A stretch of DNA of 64,000 bases from an uncultured Prevotellaceae bacterium (GCA_902801375.1 CADCIB010000007.1:62001-126000), one strand, 5' to 3'; shown: positions 43,401 to 53,414, numbered from the stretch's first letter. Notes: generated by a model not told the origin, from the letters alone. Translations and numbers: made by a program.

Positions 43401-46400
43401 ATGGAAACAACAAGTATCTTAAATCTGTTAAAGCAAGATGCTCAGATTGGAGATGTTATAAATCTTTATCTCACTACTGGTAATTCGGTAAGAGGAACTA
43501 TTTTAGAAATAGGTGAGACCTTCCTACTTATGGAAGTAGAGGGAGTAAAAAGGCGTTATTTCCCTCAATTAATGGGAGGATGGGATGTTGTAAAAGACAA
43601 TCCTCTATCAGGAAATTTACAAAAAACGGATGAACAGTCAGCGGATGTTGGGGAGCAAAATGATGAAGAAACTAACGAAGATGATTATAATGATATTCTC
43701 ATCTCCTTATTTGATAACATATACGAGTGTGAACATATTACTTTATCTGCAATCATAAATACTAATGCATCCGTAGTTAAAGTTTCTCCAACTGGAGTTA
43801 GTGTTATTGCTGATAGTGGAGAGACATTTGTTTGCCATAAGGGTTTTATGGTTGGTTTTTCACGAGCAAATTGCACCCCAGGAAAGCGTCTGTTCTGTGG
43901 CACTATAAACAACAGTGGACCACAAAAGGGAGTATGCTTTCAGTCTGTTTTGCAGATGTCTTTTGAGGAAATGAGAGAACGGTTTATTATTGCAATCTCA
44001 TCCAAGCCAGCACCCCGTAAACCGATTATCAATTCCGTTATTTCCTATTTTAGAAAGAATTACAGTGGTAAACCAACAAAAAAAATCATTGCAGATATCC
44101 GTACCAAGTTGAATTTGTTGGGGAATACTGGTAAAGTTGGAAATACGCAATTAGATAAGTATATATCATTTAAGCAATATGGCAAAGCGTTTGACCTTAT
44201 TGAGCGTGAAATAAGTTCGTCCGAAGACAAGAAACAAAAATCGGCATTATTGTTAAGGAAAGCTCAATTATATTCTTCCTTAAAAGATCATGAAAATGCA
44301 ATATCTGCATATCGTGAATTAATATCTTTCAACGAAAGTATTAATTCCCCTTCAAAGAATCTTAGTCATCTCTACACAGAATTGGCAAGACTCTTATTCC
44401 TTACAGGAGACATTGAGCAGGCAGAAAGTGCAAGAAGTATTGCATTAATGCTTAATCCACAAAATTCAATCGCAAAGAAGATTGGTGGATTGGACAATAG
44501 CAAAGGCAACAACGAAGAGAATACTTTAGAAAATGTCAAAACATTACCCCAAGAAGATGAACAGAACTGCCAAACGGTAAAGTTCACAGACAAGAGCTTA
44601 ATTGATGATGACATTGACAAACATGCGTTTACTGATTCAGAAATAGTATCGTTAAATGGTGAAGTGACAAACGAAATAGCAACTCGTTTGTTAGAAAGTG
44701 CGAGTGCATCTGAAGATTATAACCGCCATATTGAAGCGGCAAAAGCCTTAAAGAATTTGCCTATAGGTAGTTATGATATTCAAGATCTGGAAGATACTAT
44801 TACCAACTACTCGATATGCAAATGTAATTCATTGTTCAACTCGTATAAGAAAGTAGTTTTTGAGAGTGATTCATTAAAGAGTATTTCTATCGAGCAACTG
44901 AATAGAATAAAAGATAGTGCTATTTGTTATTCTCTTGAAACCATAGAAAATATTTTAGACGAAGATGAAGATACAGCAACAAAACTGTTGCTAAATTGTC
45001 TTTTGCTTGAATTGTCCTCAATATACATTACTCAAAAGAAATCGAAGGTTTCTGTTTTGGATGTATTGGCTTTTTCATTAGACGGTCTGATTACGTTTGT
45101 TATGAGTTATAAAGAAAGCCTACTTGTGGCCAATCTTTTTGTAAAATTGGTAAACTATTCATTGCAATGTCGGAATCTGTGGGAAAAACTTATTCTTAAA
45201 TCAAATCAATTTGTCACCTTTGTTTCTTATATTCAAGACAGTAAAGTAATAAAGCAAGATATTATTAATATAACGCCGCCTCTTAAGAAGCGTGATGTCA
45301 ATGATATTAATTACGTGGATATTTTGAGGAGGCACGAGTCTAATCGCATCAAAGTGTCAATCCAACAATTGAGAAAGATAAAAAACACTGATTTTGATAT
45401 TTCTTCAATTACCCTATTACAAAAGAGGATTAGTTCTATCGTAGGTGAGAAGCGGCTCCGCTTTTTTAGTGATACAGATAGAAAGAGTCTGGTAAACATT
45501 CAACATTTAATATCTTTGCTATCATTATATCAAAAAAAGAATGAGGACGAAAGAAAAGACATAATAGCAAATGTGTTTTTAGTGATTGATGAAATGCTTA
45601 GATGGAATAGTGGTGAAACTGCAACCAAGATAGGAAGATTCTATTTTTACCCCTTGCTTTCATCATGGAAAGAATCTATATCAAGATTAAATGCAAAAGA
45701 GGAATACAAGGATAGTTGTTTACTCACATTAGAAATGGATTCTCCTTATTATATTGCTAATGGAGATAGCAGCAAAAGTATTACTGCTATAGTATACAAT
45801 AATAGTAACCTAATATCAGAAGGGTATAAATTGGCCATTTGGATTGGGGATAACAGAAAAGATAGCATCTTTAAAAGTGATGATAGGTACATCCTGCCGA
45901 ATTCTAATGTTCCAATTAGCATTTTGATTCCGCAAGAGAAGTGGGGAGAACTGAAAACATATGAGTTAAATTTTGCTGTAAGTTCTAGATATCAAGGAAA
46001 GTGGTCAAATGCAGAATTCTTAAGTGCGACTATTACAAGCAAAAGAGATATTTCATTTAAGAAAGGAGAACAGAAATGGCGCGATAGTGGTAATCCGCCT
46101 GTTGAAATGTTTAAAGGACGTGATGGTATTGTTAATGAATTGAAAGAACAATACTGTTCTCAAAACAGACGCTACTCTTATGTGCTATATGGACTTTCAA
46201 GAACAGGAAAGAGCACTATTTTACATTATTTGAAAAGAGCGATTGAAGGTGTTGAGATAGAAGGCACAAACTCAACGAAAGTCGTACTGCCCTTGTTTGT
46301 CGACTTAGGCGATATTTATGGTAATGTCAATAGTAGTGAAAAATTTTGGAAACTGTTTATAAAGAATATATATAATGACACTACTGACTTTGTTAAAAAA

Positions 46401-47321
46401 TATAAGCCAGGGATTAATATAGAAAAGCCAGAAGATTTTAGTCAATATATCATGGATATGGATAAATTAAATATCCATCCACTATTTATGCTTGACGAAT
46501 TTTCATTCATGCAAGATATAATAAATAAAGGGTATATTAACTCTGCTTTTTTGCAATATATGCGCACAATATCTGCTGATAAGGATCTTGCTAGCTTCCT
46601 TTTTGCTGGAACATATGATATAAAGAAACTCATTCATGATTCTAAGTATAATATTTCTGGTGCTTTTACATATTTAAGAGAACCAGACAAGCCTTTATTT
46701 GAAATATCAAGTGACGCGGCGGAAGAGTTGATAAATATGATGCAAGGGCAATTGGATTTTTCTCCAGCTGCTACGCGAGAAATACATCGCTTAACAGGAG
46801 ATGTACCTTTCTGGATTCAGAAAATATGTCTAAATTGCGCTTTTTATGGGGTTGACAACAATAAACCTGATATAGGTATTCAGGATTTAGAAGCTGTCGT
46901 TTGTAAAATGACAGAAGAACTAAGTAAACCTTCAAAGAAGACAGACTCTATTCCAACTTTAACGGATGGGAACTTCAGCCAAACACAGATTCTTGATACA
47001 GACTCTGAAGAGATGAAAATAGTTCTTACTAGTATTTCATTCTTAATGAAAGAGTTAGACGCTAAAGAAGGTGTAACCTATGAGCAAATTAAAGCATTAT
47101 GGGCTGAATATAACACCGATATATCTAATTATAATATAAAAGAGGCCTTGGATGCTCTTTGTGAAAGAAAGACGTTAACATTTGAAGACATTGAAAATAT
47201 GCGTTATTATAGATTCTCTTTAGATTTATTTAGACGCTGGTGGCTTCATAAGCATTTTGTTTTTGAATTACAATTATCATCATTTAAAAAGAATAGCAAA
47301 AATGAACACTTTACCTTTTAG
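43401..47321 (+). CDS. 1306-residue multidomain P-loop ATPase (Sm/OB, TPR, Ig-like, AAA/STAND-like), function unknown
   Basis: Residues 1-62 look like a small Sm/SH3-type barrel (IGDVINLYLTTGNSVRGTIL). An OB/S1-like unit follows near 108-180 (VVKVSPTGVSVIADSGETFV). TPR-like helices lie near 275-350 (LLLRKAQLYSSLKDHENAIS, LARLLFLTGDIEQAESARS). A long helical region leads to an Ig-like sandwich near 775-890. The ATPase starts at FKGRDGIVNELKEQY, with Walker A GLSRTGKST at 931-939, Walker B LFMLDE ending at D1032-E1033 and FLFAGTYD as sensor. A winged helix covers about 1185-1290. No nuclease motif is seen. The next ATPase gene overlaps it by 20 bases. Island setting and regulators suggest a conflict system; that is inference. 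Confidence 0.75.
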   Translation: METTSILNLLKQDAQIGDVINLYLTTGNSVRGTILEIGETFLLMEVEGVKRRYFPQLMGGWDVVKDNPLSGNLQKTDEQSADVGEQNDEETNEDDYNDILISLFDNIYECEHITLSAIINTNASVVKVSPTGVSVIADSGETFVCHKGFMVGFSRANCTPGKRLFCGTINNSGPQKGVCFQSVLQMSFEEMRERFIIAISSKPAPRKPIINSVISYFRKNYSGKPTKKIIADIRTKLNLLGNTGKVGNTQLDKYISFKQYGKAFDLIEREISSSEDKKQKSALLLRKAQLYSSLKDHENAISAYRELISFNESINSPSKNLSHLYTELARLLFLTGDIEQAESARSIALMLNPQNSIAKKIGGLDNSKGNNEENTLENVKTLPQEDEQNCQTVKFTDKSLIDDDIDKHAFTDSEIVSLNGEVTNEIATRLLESASASEDYNRHIEAAKALKNLPIGSYDIQDLEDTITNYSICKCNSLFNSYKKVVFESDSLKSISIEQLNRIKDSAICYSLETIENILDEDEDTATKLLLNCLLLELSSIYITQKKSKVSVLDVLAFSLDGLITFVMSYKESLLVANLFVKLVNYSLQCRNLWEKLILKSNQFVTFVSYIQDSKVIKQDIINITPPLKKRDVNDINYVDILRRHESNRIKVSIQQLRKIKNTDFDISSITLLQKRISSIVGEKRLRFFSDTDRKSLVNIQHLISLLSLYQKKNEDERKDIIANVFLVIDEMLRWNSGETATKIGRFYFYPLLSSWKESISRLNAKEEYKDSCLLTLEMDSPYYIANGDSSKSITAIVYNNSNLISEGYKLAIWIGDNRKDSIFKSDDRYILPNSNVPISILIPQEKWGELKTYELNFAVSSRYQGKWSNAEFLSATITSKRDISFKKGEQKWRDSGNPPVEMFKGRDGIVNELKEQYCSQNRRYSYVLYGLSRTGKSTILHYLKRAIEGVEIEGTNSTKVVLPLFVDLGDIYGNVNSSEKFWKLFIKNIYNDTTDFVKKYKPGINIEKPEDFSQYIMDMDKLNIHPLFMLDEFSFMQDIINKGYINSAFLQYMRTISADKDLASFLFAGTYDIKKLIHDSKYNISGAFTYLREPDKPLFEISSDAAEELINMMQGQLDFSPAATREIHRLTGDVPFWIQKICLNCAFYGVDNNKPDIGIQDLEAVVCKMTEELSKPSKKTDSIPTLTDGNFSQTQILDTDSEEMKIVLTSISFLMKELDAKEGVTYEQIKALWAEYNTDISNYNIKEALDALCERKTLTFEDIENMRYYRFSLDLFRRWWLHKHFVFELQLSSFKKNSKNEHFTF

Positions 47322-49125
47322 AGCAAATCATGAAATTAAAGATCCCAAAATTCTGTTTGGGAGGAAGGAAGAATTGCAAAAATTGTGCGATTTTGCAGAG
47401 GGCTTACATCAAATCGAGGTAATTGGCGCTAGAAGATTTGGTAAGACCTGTTTGATAAAAAGTTTTATCACATTGCGAAAAGAAAATGTAAATCGTAATT
47501 CATACCCATTATATGTTGATGTTAGTTCTGACGACATCAAAGGAACACTAAATATCTATCGGTATTTAACCTCACAATTGGTGGCAAATCTACTAAATGA
47601 TGGATATATCGAAGAAGGAGTGTTGACAATAGACGACTTCAATATTATCCCAAACAAGAATTGGAAAAAAGTATTCAAGCAATTAGGCGCAGTAGAAGAT
47701 GAAATTGATCAGATAGGGATATTTGACGAGGCAATAGAATTGTTTTCGCGACAACTTGGACAAACCATTTTGTTAATCTTAGATGAATATGAAAGAACGG
47801 TAGATGCATTTGATAGCATAGATGGGCTTAGGCACATACGTAAGATGACAAATGATTCTAATTCCTTGTCTTTTTGGATTGTAGGTGCATCACCATGGAA
47901 AAAATTCATTCTAGATTGTAGTCAAGACGTTCGGGGTTCTGGCGTTTTCAATGGAATTACATTTAACGTGGATGTTTGTCCATTAAAAAAAGATGATTTC
48001 CATAATATGTGGAGCTATGAATGTAGTTTAATAGCAGATGACACTAAGCGGAAGTATTTGGAATCATTATGGGAAAAGGTATTTGCTTCATCTGGTGGTG
48101 TCCCATGTTTTGCAAAAGAAATAGGTGGCTTTACATATATAGAAGGTAATTATCCTCAGTATTATCGTTTAAAAAACCATTTTGTAGAGTTAGAGAAGAA
48201 CCTAACTGATAGTGAGATTAGGTGTATCCGAAAGCTTTCGATTTCTCCTCAAGAGTATACTGAATCGGAGAAACCAGACTCTGTCGTGACACTGGAGCAA
48301 TATGGCTTAATTTGCACAGACGAAAATAATAAGTATTATGTTGCATCTCGTTTTTTCGCAGATTACATCAGGGCTGGGGTGTACGAAGAGAAATTGTATC
48401 AAGAAGAAGGAATCTCTATAGAGGCAATTGTAAAAGAAATAATAACAGTTATCTACAAAATCAATGACAAATATAAAAGCCAATATGGAAAATTTATGTT
48501 TGACCCAGCAAATAATACGACATTATTATATCAGGCTTTGAGTACTAAATGCGATAGTTCTGAGAAAGCTCCCAATTTTGTCAACTCAATATATTTGCTA
48601 TACTGGGAAGGGGCAAAAGAAAACGGAAGAGCAGGTGAAAAGCTACCAGAATATTTCAGAAAGACTATGTTTAGAAAGTCCATGGACAGAATTCGCCATA
48701 TTTTGGGGAAAGCTCATCAACAAGATAAACTTGATACAAATTATGACCAAATTGATAAGATATCGGCTCTACAATTTATTATTGGAGATTCTATTGAGCC
48801 GCAAAGCCCTTCGGATTGGTTGTACTTCCAAGAGCGTATGCTAATTCTCTTTTTGCAGGAACTCAAAGATTTGGATGATAGCATTGGTAAAGAACTACAA
48901 GATGGAGCCTTATTTAATGGTGTTATTGTTGAAGTGGAAAATAAAGGAACAATATTCAAAAACATCAAATACAGATACTGGTCTATGCCCTTAAGACCAT
49001 ATAGGTGTTATCTCGATTCTTTTTGTAATGGAGAGGAAGTCTGTTTTACAGCCAAGAAAGTAATGGATCCAAATGATCCTTCAAAGTCATATTGGATGGC
49101 GAAGGATGTGCAAAAAAGAAATTGA
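47302..49125 (+). CDS. Second P-loop ATPase of the pair with OB-like C-terminus, function unknown
   Basis: 607 residues from MNTLPFRANHEIKDPKILFG; this start overlaps the first ATPase gene by 20 bases. The lead-in ILFGRKEELQKLCDFAEG is like ORC/STAND ATPases. Walker A is GARRFGKT at 42-49, and Walker B TILLILDE ends at D161-E162. A winged-helix-like segment (LTDSEIRCIRKLSISPQEYT, LEQYGLICTDENNKYYVAS) follows. A helical region leads to a final OB/cold-shock-like unit (GVIVEVENKGTIFKNIKYRY). No nuclease or protease motif is visible. Pairing of two unequal P-loop ATPases, both with OB-like units, suggests a complex that senses nucleic acid; inferred only. Confidence 0.75.
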   Translation: MNTLPFRANHEIKDPKILFGRKEELQKLCDFAEGLHQIEVIGARRFGKTCLIKSFITLRKENVNRNSYPLYVDVSSDDIKGTLNIYRYLTSQLVANLLNDGYIEEGVLTIDDFNIIPNKNWKKVFKQLGAVEDEIDQIGIFDEAIELFSRQLGQTILLILDEYERTVDAFDSIDGLRHIRKMTNDSNSLSFWIVGASPWKKFILDCSQDVRGSGVFNGITFNVDVCPLKKDDFHNMWSYECSLIADDTKRKYLESLWEKVFASSGGVPCFAKEIGGFTYIEGNYPQYYRLKNHFVELEKNLTDSEIRCIRKLSISPQEYTESEKPDSVVTLEQYGLICTDENNKYYVASRFFADYIRAGVYEEKLYQEEGISIEAIVKEIITVIYKINDKYKSQYGKFMFDPANNTTLLYQALSTKCDSSEKAPNFVNSIYLLYWEGAKENGRAGEKLPEYFRKTMFRKSMDRIRHILGKAHQQDKLDTNYDQIDKISALQFIIGDSIEPQSPSDWLYFQERMLILFLQELKDLDDSIGKELQDGALFNGVIVEVENKGTIFKNIKYRYWSMPLRPYRCYLDSFCNGEEVCFTAKKVMDPNDPSKSYWMAKDVQKRN

Positions 49126-49219
49126 TTCCACGGGAAATAATTGCATCCGTAATACACAGATTTGTATTGAAGAACTATGCCTTAATCAAATATTAGTAGT
49201 TTTTCTGCGCAGCAAAGTT

Positions 49220-50212
49220 ATGACAAAAAATAAAAAGACAGCGATGCGTGAGGGACAAGATAAGTTTGCTCGCCTCATGCGATTAGACCAATTGCTCCGT
49301 TTCCCAGAAGGGTGTACGTTAAACGAAATTTTGACAGACACTCAAATTGACGACATTAGTGAGCGCCAACTTCGGGACAATTTGAAAGAATTGGAGGAGA
49401 AATATGGCGCAGTCTTTGAAACTGGACTACATAGAGGCAGGGAGAGACTGTGGAGATATAAGGACACGACCTTTTCTATTATGCAACAAACCTCTCAAGA
49501 TATGGAGGTTATCCGTCAGTCTCTTGAGAATCTGAATCTCTTTAAAGGCGATCCACGTTATGACATGCTCAGATTCTATCTAATGGGACTACAGAAAGGA
49601 ATCTCTGAAACAGGTCTCAATTTCATGTCCTTTGACAACAATAATGAAGTCGCAGGCCTTGACTACGTGGAGTCAATCCTCGAAGCTATTACCCACAAAT
49701 ATCCCTTGAAAATGTGGTATAAACCGTTCAATAAGGATGAGTTTGCAGGCAATATCCACCCCTATCATCTCCGGCAATATAATCGGAGATGGTTTGTATT
49801 CGCATACTCAGAGGACAGAATGGAAATACAAAATTATCCGCTTGACAGAATTGTCAGGTTAGAGCATTTAAGCAAACCATACATTGAAACTGATGTTGAT
49901 TTTGAAGAATACTTTGACGATATTGTAGGTGTTTCGAACTATAAAGACCACCTTGTGGAAAAAGTCGTATTGAAAGTAAGCAGTAAAAGCATTGACTATA
50001 TTAGAACCAAGCCTATTCATTGGTCTCAGACAGAACTTAAAGAGTTAGGAACGGATAGCGATGCATTCTTCCAACTGAGACTCAAAGTCAATACCGAGTT
50101 AGAGATGCTTTTGTTTTCCTATAGTGATGCTATAGAAGTCATAGAACCATTGTGGCTAAGAGACTTCTTTGCAGAAAAAACAAAAAGAATGTGTGATATG
50201 TACAAAGTGTGA
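49220..50212 (+). CDS. WYL-domain transcriptional regulator
   Basis: 330 residues from MTKNKKTAMREGQDKFARLM. An N-terminal winged helix (LDQLLRFPEGCTLNEILTD, ISERQLRDNLKELEE) is followed by a WYL core: LKMWYKPFNKDEFAGNIHPY, HLRQYNRRWFVFAYSEDR and NYPLDRI. C-terminal extension ends in WLRDFFAEKTKRMCDMYKV. WYL proteins bind ligand and DNA and often mark defence islands. It follows the second ATPase gene by 94 bases on the same strand; whether it controls the ATPase pair, the AlbA_2 arm or the next operon cannot be told from sequence. Confidence 0.9.
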   Translation: MTKNKKTAMREGQDKFARLMRLDQLLRFPEGCTLNEILTDTQIDDISERQLRDNLKELEEKYGAVFETGLHRGRERLWRYKDTTFSIMQQTSQDMEVIRQSLENLNLFKGDPRYDMLRFYLMGLQKGISETGLNFMSFDNNNEVAGLDYVESILEAITHKYPLKMWYKPFNKDEFAGNIHPYHLRQYNRRWFVFAYSEDRMEIQNYPLDRIVRLEHLSKPYIETDVDFEEYFDDIVGVSNYKDHLVEKVVLKVSSKSIDYIRTKPIHWSQTELKELGTDSDAFFQLRLKVNTELEMLLFSYSDAIEVIEPLWLRDFFAEKTKRMCDMYKV

Positions 50213-50246
50213 AGTAATTCTTCATAGTTGTGCATTTTTTTCGCCG

Positions 50247-50255
50247 TATCTTTGC
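50247..50255 (+). promoter_or_regulatory. -7 element of the 50332-54406 operon
   Basis: TATCTTTGC, exact TAnnTTTG match, 77 bases before the start codon. Confidence 0.6.
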
Positions 50256-50331
50256 AGCGTCAATCTTCGAAACCACCTCGAGATTGATGCTGCAAAAGCT
50301 TAGTGGTGGTAACCTTAATCTGATTATCGCT

Positions 50332-50778
50332 ATGGCAAGCACAGAACTCGCACTCGTTGCCGCAAAGGCACTTCCAGCCCTCTCGGGCAGTTCTCTCACC
50401 TATAATCCTGAGAAGAACGTGTATCTCACCCTCGGTTATACCAGCGCCGCTGGCAACACCTACTACCGAGCCATCCGCTTTTCAAAGCGACTGGCGGTGT
50501 ACTACCACATCGGTGAAGGCTATGCTCACACGTTCCTCAACGGCATCACGCTGTTCTGTTGGGATGGGCAGAAAGCAAAGATCATCGCCCAGAAGTTCTG
50601 GGGAGGCTGCAACTGGAGATGCTTCTCTGAGCAGTTCGCTAAGGAACAAAGCATCATGATGCTGAAAGATTTCCTGGCTGGACAGGCAAAGGCACTCGGC
50701 TCACACGTCAGCGAGCAGCAGATGCTCTCCTTCTCTCGCGAGATGATAGAGGAAACACAGCGTAAGCAGCTTGCATAA
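50332..50778 (+). CDS. Small protein of unknown function, paralogue of the next gene
   Basis: 148 residues from MASTELALVAAKALPALSG. No signal peptide or membrane segment. The core YTSAAGNTYYRAIRF, then LNGITLFCWDGQKAKII and MMLKDFLAGQAKALG is shared with the 50842 product (YESASGNRYYRGIRF, IDGIELYAFNGKRVELI, MVKDFLAGILKAQ). Two Trp/Cys-containing segments (WGGCNWRCF) are unique to this copy. Start at 50332 was chosen because the upstream in-frame ATG at 50230 precedes the promoter. First gene of an operon with a PIF1 helicase and an aspartic-protease-like protein. Confidence 0.75.
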   Translation: MASTELALVAAKALPALSGSSLTYNPEKNVYLTLGYTSAAGNTYYRAIRFSKRLAVYYHIGEGYAHTFLNGITLFCWDGQKAKIIAQKFWGGCNWRCFSEQFAKEQSIMMLKDFLAGQAKALGSHVSEQQMLSFSREMIEETQRKQLA

Positions 50779-50841
50779 AGCAGCTGCTACGCTAAACAGA
50801 GAACAAAACGAAACAAACAACAAACCTCAAAATCGAAACAC

Positions 50842-51348
50842 ATGGCAACACTGACAAAAGCTATCAGCAAGAACCTGTTCGACAGCATTCTGCCAACCTT
50901 CGGCAGTCCAAGAGTTCACGTCCCTGCATGGGATAACGGTCAAAAGATGTTCATCTGCGACGAGTACGAAAGTGCCAGCGGCAATCGCTACTACCGTGGC
51001 ATCCGCTTCTGTGACCGAGTGGTCATTGTTGAAAAGGTGGGGCTCTACCACAACTGGACCTATATCGATGGTATCGAACTCTACGCCTTCAACGGTAAAC
51101 GAGTCGAACTCATCCAGAAGCGTGACTATGACAAAGTGCATCGTAACGAGGCATTTGTCCGCATGGAGTCTGAGGCTATGGTCAAAGACTTCCTCGCAGG
51201 CATTCTGAAGGCACAACGTACTTCAGTACCTGCAGATCAGCTTGAAAGCCAAGCAAAGGAACTCATAGACGGATGCTACAAGAGTTTCCTCGACAGCGAT
51301 TTCAACACACGTCTCACCCAAATTCTCCCAGCAATCGAACAGCGATGA
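50842..51348 (+). CDS. Small protein of unknown function, paralogue of the previous gene
   Basis: 168 residues from MATLTKAISKNLFDSILPTF. Core motif YESASGNRYYRGIRF near 47-61, IDGIELYAFNGKRV, then a helical tail (MVKDFLAGILKAQ, QLESQAKELIDGCYKSFL). The likeness to the 50332 product is clear across about 100 residues. Its stop overlaps the helicase start (ATGA at 51345), so translation is coupled. No known fold recognised; a compact beta-sheet with helical C-terminus is my guess. Confidence 0.75.
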   Translation: MATLTKAISKNLFDSILPTFGSPRVHVPAWDNGQKMFICDEYESASGNRYYRGIRFCDRVVIVEKVGLYHNWTYIDGIELYAFNGKRVELIQKRDYDKVHRNEAFVRMESEAMVKDFLAGILKAQRTSVPADQLESQAKELIDGCYKSFLDSDFNTRLTQILPAIEQR

Positions 51349-53414
51349 ACATGGAACACACACAGATCGACACACAGAACCAGCAGCAAGTGCTCGCATA
51401 CGAGCTCATTGCCAACACCAACAGCAGCTTTTTCCTCACAGGCCGTGCAGGAACTGGTAAAACAACCTTCCTCCGCAACGTGCAGAAGATGGTAGGCAAG
51501 CAGTTCATCACATTAGCACCAACCGGTGTGGCTGCAATTCTGGCAGGTGGTGACACCATACATTCCTTCTTCGGACTTCCGATGGAGGTGTGTACGCCAG
51601 GAACATGCGGCAAACTGAACGAGGCTCGTATACTCACTCTTCTCCATGCAGATACTATCATCATCGATGAAGTGTCAATGGTAAGATGTGACATCGTGGA
51701 TGCCATCGACTACACTCTTCGCAGAGCACTTCGTACGACTCAGCCTTTCGGTGGAAAGCAAATCATCTTCGTGGGTGATATGTTCCAGTTGCCACCGGTT
51801 GTGAGACAGGGTGCTGAGCGTGAACTCCTACACGACATCTACCAGACAGATGATTTCTTCTTCTACAAAGCAGATGCGATTAAACGCATGCGCCTTGTGA
51901 AGATTGAATTCCAGAAGGTATATCGTCAGGATGACGACCAGCAGTTCCTTCACATTCTGGAGAATGTTCGTATGAACAAGGTGACCCCAGAGAACATCAT
52001 GCGCCTCAACCAGCGTGTGACTCAGCCGCAGAGCAAAGATGGCATGGTCATTACGTTGGCATCGCTCAACAAGACCGCTGACGGCATCAACCAAAAACGT
52101 TTGGCTGAGATTGATGCTGAGGAGTTCACTTACGAAGGAACCATTGCAGGAAAGTTCGACGACAAGAAACTGCCTGTAGAGCTAAACCTCCGACTGAAAG
52201 TTGGTGCTCAGGTGATGTTCACTCGCAACGACCAACAGAAGCGTTGGGCGAACGGCACTTTGGCGAAGGTGGTCAAACTCACGAAAGACGAAATCCACGT
52301 AGAACTGAGCAATGGCGATCAGTACGTGGTTCCATGTACTTCATGGGACTCGGTTAGCTATGAGTACGACCGTGAAGCACGTAAGCTGAAGAAGGAGGTG
52401 ACAGGAACCTTCACCCAGTATCCTCTAAAACTGGCATGGGCCATCACCATTCACAAGAGTCAAGGTATGACATTTGACAAGATGTCGCTTGACCTCAGCC
52501 GAGGAATCTTTGCTGCAGGTCAACTCTACGTTGCTCTCAGCCGTGTTCGGTCGTTGGATGGACTGTTCCTCTCAAAGGATGTCATCCCACAGTATGCTCA
52601 CACAAGTCGTGAGATCATAGCATACGCCAGTGGCTACAACGATGAACAAGTCATCAGCAACGAGATAGAAAGTGGCAAGGCTGTCTATGGTGCGCTGCAG
52701 AAGAACGACTACGACGAAGCCGCCAAGCAATACCTCTTGTTGGTGTACAAGAAAGCTAAAGCCGGTGACATCAAAGAGGCAATGCAGCAGGCTAAGCGAT
52801 TCCTTGATACCCTCATCTGTGACGATGGCCTCTTGGGATGCATCGAGAGTGTCCCTGAAGAACTGCTTACGTCAAGTCATTGGACATCCCAGTTCCTTGC
52901 CGCTTTGCTTAGCCTCTATTCCAGCCAGTACGAGCAAGCATTGGAGTTTGCAGATGCTGTACTCGAAAACCACAGGTGCCAGGAGGTCCTCTATGTGAAG
53001 TCCCGTGCTTTAGCCATGCTTGAGCGTTACACTGAGGCTGACGCAGTGAACGTGCAGATGGGTGACGTGTTTGACATGGCAACGCCAGATGCCAAGGTGC
53101 TCTACATGATTGCCATGCTGAATGAGATGCACATCGGAGACCCTGGACTAGATCTGATGCGCAAGCTTGTGGAAGCAAAGCCAAAGTATGACAAAGGCAT
53201 CCATGCGTTGCGTCTGCTGATGAAGCGTCATAATATCATGCTTGACTCTCCAAAAGAAAGCGAGCTGATAGAAGCCTTCAACTCAGACCTGTCAGACGAA
53301 GACTTTGATGCCCAGTTGAAGGAGTGCCGTTCCAAGGCTCCGAAGTCCGTCAGCTACCTGATTCAACGAATCAAGAAACAAGAATTCAATGAAGAGTTAC
53401 CCCTTGAACAATAA
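51345..53414 (+). CDS. PIF1-type superfamily 1B helicase with TPR-like C-terminal region
   Basis: 689 residues; the start at 51345 or 51351. Walker A is GRAGTGKTT at 33-41, then FITLAPTGVAAILAGG (motif Ia), TIIIDEVSMVR (II), IIFVGDMFQLPPV (III), GAQVMFTRND, WAITIHKSQGMTF (V) and GQLYVALSRVRSLDGL (VI). From about residue 440 the protein is helical and repetitive (KNDYDEAAKQYLLLVYKKAK, SSQYEQALEFADAVLENH), like TPR. It lacks the HRDC and HTH parts of the other PIF1 helicase at 56675. Third gene of the operon with two paralogous small proteins and a retropepsin-like protein. Confidence 0.88.
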   Translation: MNMEHTQIDTQNQQQVLAYELIANTNSSFFLTGRAGTGKTTFLRNVQKMVGKQFITLAPTGVAAILAGGDTIHSFFGLPMEVCTPGTCGKLNEARILTLLHADTIIIDEVSMVRCDIVDAIDYTLRRALRTTQPFGGKQIIFVGDMFQLPPVVRQGAERELLHDIYQTDDFFFYKADAIKRMRLVKIEFQKVYRQDDDQQFLHILENVRMNKVTPENIMRLNQRVTQPQSKDGMVITLASLNKTADGINQKRLAEIDAEEFTYEGTIAGKFDDKKLPVELNLRLKVGAQVMFTRNDQQKRWANGTLAKVVKLTKDEIHVELSNGDQYVVPCTSWDSVSYEYDREARKLKKEVTGTFTQYPLKLAWAITIHKSQGMTFDKMSLDLSRGIFAAGQLYVALSRVRSLDGLFLSKDVIPQYAHTSREIIAYASGYNDEQVISNEIESGKAVYGALQKNDYDEAAKQYLLLVYKKAKAGDIKEAMQQAKRFLDTLICDDGLLGCIESVPEELLTSSHWTSQFLAALLSLYSSQYEQALEFADAVLENHRCQEVLYVKSRALAMLERYTEADAVNVQMGDVFDMATPDAKVLYMIAMLNEMHIGDPGLDLMRKLVEAKPKYDKGIHALRLLMKRHNIMLDSPKESELIEAFNSDLSDEDFDAQLKECRSKAPKSVSYLIQRIKKQEFNEELPLEQ

